Shown one piece after another: positions 60,113 to 64,000 of a stretch of 64,000 nt of DNA (position 1 is the stretch's first letter; each line of letters starts with the position of its first letter). The DNA is from Daphnia carinata (taxonomy: Eukaryota; Arthropoda; Branchiopoda; Diplostraca; Daphniidae). The translations under genes were made by a program, and so were the position numbers. The stretch is taken from positions 1 through 64,000 of the forward strand of contig NC_081331.1 of the NCBI RefSeq assembly GCF_022539665.2, read 5' to 3'. The notes below the pieces were generated by a model. The model saw nothing but the letters and a program-made list of their open reading frames with translations. It had not been told where the DNA came from and ran no database searches.

Positions 60113-61218
60113 GCAATCCTATCAAGAGAATAACAACTGGCTGATACGCCCGAGCTTATCTTGAAACTAAACAAACAAATGTACGGGAAACAAATCCAAA
60201 CCAAACAGAAATGCTATTATCTGGCTGAACTTTGGTTGAGGTAAACAACTTGTCAATAAAAATTGCGAAACGTGCATTAAAATTAAAGAACCAACGCGTC
60301 TTATCTCGAGGCAACGTTGAGTTTGTTTGCTTCAGCTAAACACATCCATTCTACCCGTGAGATGGGAAAAGTTATATAAATCACCTTCTGACATTTAGGA
60401 TTTGGTGATAATGTTCATCGTGGCAAATAAGCTGGGAAAATGCGAGTATTGAATTAAGCATTTACGGGGCAAATAATTTGGACTGAGATAGCACTGCTGT
60501 ACATGGATTACGTCTTGCGCATTTTGTACTCAATTCGAGTGCGGCCGAAAAGAAGACTGAATGCCGTTTGAAAGAAGAGTTATATTAATTAGCGACTTCG
60601 CCGGTGCCTCGCTTTTAATGATATCTTTCATGAATCTGGTTGCGCTAGTTGTCCTCCATCTTCAACAGCTGCGTCTAAGGTAATCAGTGTTGGCTTTATT
60701 TGGACCGGATCAAACGAGGCAGCGAACTGAGGATTCATTTGTGCCAAGCCGATGGTGTAATTCGCCCGCGGCTTTGTCACGCGGCTTTAAGCAAAATTAT
60801 TTCCAACGGGTTTACCGAAAACAGTTGTAATTTCAAGTTGTTTTACCTTCCGATTGGCGTCACCTACAGCGCCAACAAATATAATTTAATAAATATCCCA
60901 TGTCCATTATAGAAATAAAGCAGACGATATTCACAGCATATTTAGATGAAAAGCAAGGAAGGGGGGAAGCTTCAGGAAAGATAACGAGAAAGTAATGCGA
61001 TAAGGTATACGTGTCGAAAGTGAACAGTGCAGAGGGCAATTAGTAAAACTAGGATAAAATGTTTTACACGCAGAAAGCGTTAAAAGAAACGATTGAGATA
61101 CACTGAACGAATTATTAATTCGATGCAGATCATTTGACTAGCTCTCGTCAACAAGAAAAACGTCCTGTAAAAATGATTTAAAGTAATTTTAAGGAGCAAA
61201 TGAAAAAGCCTTGCTGAC
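60113..61218 (+). repeat. Upstream flank of tandem unit C (truncated)
   Basis: Homologous to about 32775-33877 of unit A, to which it is closer than to unit B (for example, GAAATAAAGCAGACGATATTCAC is shared with A). Ends in GCCTTGCTGACAT, where it jumps into kinase sequence. Confidence 0.6.
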
Positions 61219-62930
61219 ATGAATGAAAGAGGAACATTCACAATGAGTGGAGTCAAAGGGACTCTAATTTGGTTCTCTCCCGAAGAGATGGGAATTATAA
61301 TGGGCAGAGACCTACGCATTACAGAAATTAGAGGCTCCATCAAAAGCGACGTTTACGCAGAAGGCCTCGTCTTCGGTTATATTCTCTTGAAAGGAAGACA
61401 CATCTACGGTGAAAATCAATATGATATTGTGACGAACATGAAGCAGAACAACCCAGCCAATATAAGTGGTAAGTTACCTTTTGAGGAAGATTATATAACG
61501 TAACCATAATAGTTAAATGTCTAAAATTTTTGGAAAATAGAAATTCACCAGAAACATTTAGCACGTAACTTAATAGAAAAAATGCTGAATAACACACCTG
61601 ATACAAGAATTACATCTGAAGAAGTTGTTAATCAGCTTGAAGCCATAAATATCAAAGTAAGCAATTCACACAAGTTTAACACCTTCTTCGTCAGTGAAAT
61701 TTTAGTTTTCTAACAAAGGTTTTCCATTTAGCTTAGCAAAAAAGAAAAAAAGCTTCATCAGCTGTCTACATGTCCCATAACAGATTGTAGGAATAACATC
61801 GAATCTTTAATGTAACTCGGTGTCGACTTAAACGCAAAGGATGACGATGGATGGAATGCGCTTCATCTTTTGTGTTTTAACAATTCAAGTCCACATTTAA
61901 TCCATGGGATTAAACTCTTGATCGAACTCGGCATCGACAAGGACGCAAAGATCAACGATGGATCGAATGCGCTTCATCTTTTGTGTTTTAACGATACAAG
62001 CCCACACTTCATCGAAGCAATTAAACTCTTGATCGAACTCGGCATCGACAAAAACGCAAAAACCAACGATGGATCGAATGCGCTTCATTATTTGTGTCGA
62101 AACAATTCAAGTCCACAATTAATCGACGCGATTAAACTCTTGATCGAACTCGGCTTCGATAAAAACGCAAAAAACAACTATGGATCGAATGCGCTTCATC
62201 TTTTGTGTTATAACCATTCAAGCCCACATTTAATCGACGCGATTAAACTCTTGATCGAACTCGGCATCGATAAAAACGCAAAGGACAACCATGGATCGAA
62301 TGCGCTTCATCTTTTGTGTTCTGACAATTCAAGCCCACACTTAATCGATGCGATTAAACTCTTGATCAAACTCGGCATCGACAAAAACGAAAAATCCGTC
62401 GATGGATGGAGTGCGTTTCATAATTTGTGTTATTACAATTCAAGCCCACAATTAATCGATGCGATTAAACTCTTGATCGAACTCGGCATCGACAAAAACG
62501 CAAAAACCAAATATGGATCGAATGCGCTTCATCTTTTGTGTCGAAACAATTCAAGCCCACATTTCATCGATGCGATTAAACTCTTGATCGAACTCGGCAT
62601 CGACAAAAACGAAAAAACCAACGAGGGAGCGAATGCGCTTCATTATTTGTGTCATAACAGTTCAACCCCACATTTAATCGATGCGATTGAACTCGTGATC
62701 GAACTCGGTATCGACAAAAACGCAAAAACCAACGATGGATGTAATGCGCTTCATCTTTTGTGTGAATACAGTTCAAGCCCACACTTAATCGATGCGGCTG
62801 AACTCTTGATCAAACTCGGTATTGCAAATACGTAAAGCCCTCCTTCTTTTGATGGAATGCATGGATTTGAGCCGGCGTAATACAAATCTAGCAAATTGTA
62901 ACGTGTACGAAATTTTTAAAACCGGATGAG
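61219..62930 (+). pseudogene. Kinase-ankyrin copy C, 5'-deleted with expanded ankyrin array
   Basis: The upstream flank is fused directly to the activation segment: FTMSGVKGTLIWFSPEEM begins near 61228, so the glycine loop, lysine, HRD and DFG are gone. The exon continues to 61468; exons 61541-61656 and 61732 onward follow with the usual splice sites. A TAA at 61813-61815 (CAA in copies A and B) stops the frame just before the ankyrin repeats. From about 61840 to 62835 nine nearly identical 37-residue repeats remain open, against four in A and B. The C-terminal cap is frameshifted, giving GIANT-stop at 62835, with the former end MAGL..GDG region still visible as KTG-like codons near 62928. 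It cannot make an active kinase; an ankyrin-only product from the internal frame is possible but unproven. Confidence 0.85.
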
Positions 62931-64000
62931 GTGAATTTTCAAAGATATTATTTATGGCATTTACAAGGATATCAAGGTTGTTTGAAAACACACAAAACGC
63001 GCTACGTTGCAATAAATGATATTCTCGGCAAAATACAGATAACTATATAAATTGATCAATCGCAAAGAGTATTTATTTCGAACTGTAATGTCAACGCATG
63101 TAAGTTAAATAAATTAACACTCGAAAAAAATAAGGTACTGGTCGATGGACTATCTCACAAAGTAAGGCGCATCACATCAGCTAGAACCTGATTAAGGCGA
63201 AAGTTATAACACAAGTGAATGGACGTGTTTGAGGAGACGTAACGAAAAATTAATCCCTTCTTTTAGTAATTACGTCCTTGATAAGGAAATAACTAGTTGT
63301 TTTCGTCCTCTCCTATCATTGCAACCACGATAGAAATATTTTTGTTTTGTACAATTAAATGGAATCGTCAAACGTAAGCATTAAACTGTCTAAGTTGTCT
63401 GCGCAAAACCCTTATTGAAAACCATGGATTCCGCACAACACCATTGGAGTAGCCTAATTTCACTTCTCTTGAAATATCAACTAAAGCAAATTTTTGCCAG
63501 AGTCAAGTGAGTATTAACTGCTAAATGCACTTGATTGTGGAGAGTAATGAAAAGGACACTATAGATGAAAGATCTGTGCTATGTCACCATTGAATAAGCC
63601 ATCACTTAAAATATTTGTTTGTAGAATTTTGAGGAAAACGAACACAAATAAAAAAAAGGCAATGTGATACCTCATACAATCTAACGTGCAAGCACAGCTC
63701 TAAAACTTTGTAAAATGTAAAACCCTGATACGAAAACTAACCTGGAAATGCTCCACATAGTCCTGTCAAACAACAGCAATCTGCTAGACACCACACACAT
63801 TTGAGAAGTTGTGCAACATGGTCACCAATGAGCTGGTTTGTTATTCATCGTAAGCTGACGTGTAAGCAGTCAACCACTGACGGCCAAGCAGCTTTTGGTG
63901 TGACGTTTCCAACATTTAAACTGTTGGCCAGGTTCAATCCCTTCGAGTTTTAAAACCAAGTTTGCCAGTTTCATCACCAGGATTCATTTCATTCAGCAAC
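62931..64000. repeat. Downstream flank of unit C, cut by window end
   Basis: Homologous to 35810-37200 and 53771-55160 but more diverged, with indels (for example, around 63330-63420). The possible - strand exons of units A and B are disrupted here. No intact gene is visible. Confidence 0.55.

Noticed and set aside
62576-62782. - strand frames opposite the ankyrin repeats
   Set aside because: Antisense shadows of a 111-bp coding repeat.
61870-62835. Independent ankyrin-only gene
   Set aside because: Open frame is real but begins inside an exon without a start context or promoter, downstream of a stop; kept as part of the pseudogene.

Overview
This is a repeat-rich eukaryotic window. Short GT-AG introns (about 60-75 bp in the best gene models), an AT-rich background, arthropod-type atlastin and a kinase-ankyrin family related to IRE1 point to an arthropod. 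My best guess is a branchiopod crustacean such as Daphnia; that is inference, because nothing in the window names the species. The intact coding genes lie in the right-hand third, with transposon genes and decayed gene copies elsewhere.

Layout. 1-14859 is satellite DNA: a 140/160-bp family (1-1145) joined to a long array of a 177-bp family (1146-14859), which is interrupted at 6966-8111 by a TA-flanked transposon-like insertion. A GC-rich 18-bp minisatellite (14910-15125) ends the block. 15930-31998 is a very large inverted duplication with arms of about 7-8 kb. Each arm carries, from its outer end inwards, a broken HP1-like chromodomain gene, a tandem array of exon-like units separated by intron-like spacers, a broken but intron-bearing proteasome Rpn5/PSMD12 gene, and a cluster of tRNA-like sequences. 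The centre of symmetry holds a (CCCATAT)n heptamer array. 32349-64000 is a tandem triplicated unit. Each unit has about 1.1-1.7 kb of upstream sequence, a kinase-ankyrin gene on the + strand, a promoter-like block, and an atlastin gene on the - strand arranged tail to tail with it. Unit C is cut by the window end.

The kinase-ankyrin genes join an IRE1/RNase L-type kinase to C-terminal ankyrin repeats and have no recognisable RNase (KEN) domain. Copies A and B are complete (501 aa). Copy C has lost its promoter-proximal half and carries a stop codon, but has nine ankyrin repeats instead of four. Atlastin B is intact. Atlastin A is split in the exon encoding its membrane hairpin by a 5778-bp two-gene CACTA/EnSpm-like transposon (39270-45047), and copy B supplies the empty target site. 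Other mobile DNA includes a 69-bp perfect inverted-repeat element with a 7-bp target duplication, a 2-kb element with palindrome-studded inverted ends and a PHD-like gene remnant, and a 776-bp CCCGTACGAAACG-ended element.

How it may work together: an ER-stress-type kinase beside an ER-shaping GTPase, duplicated together, suggests a co-inherited ER or stress-response cassette. That functional link is inference only.
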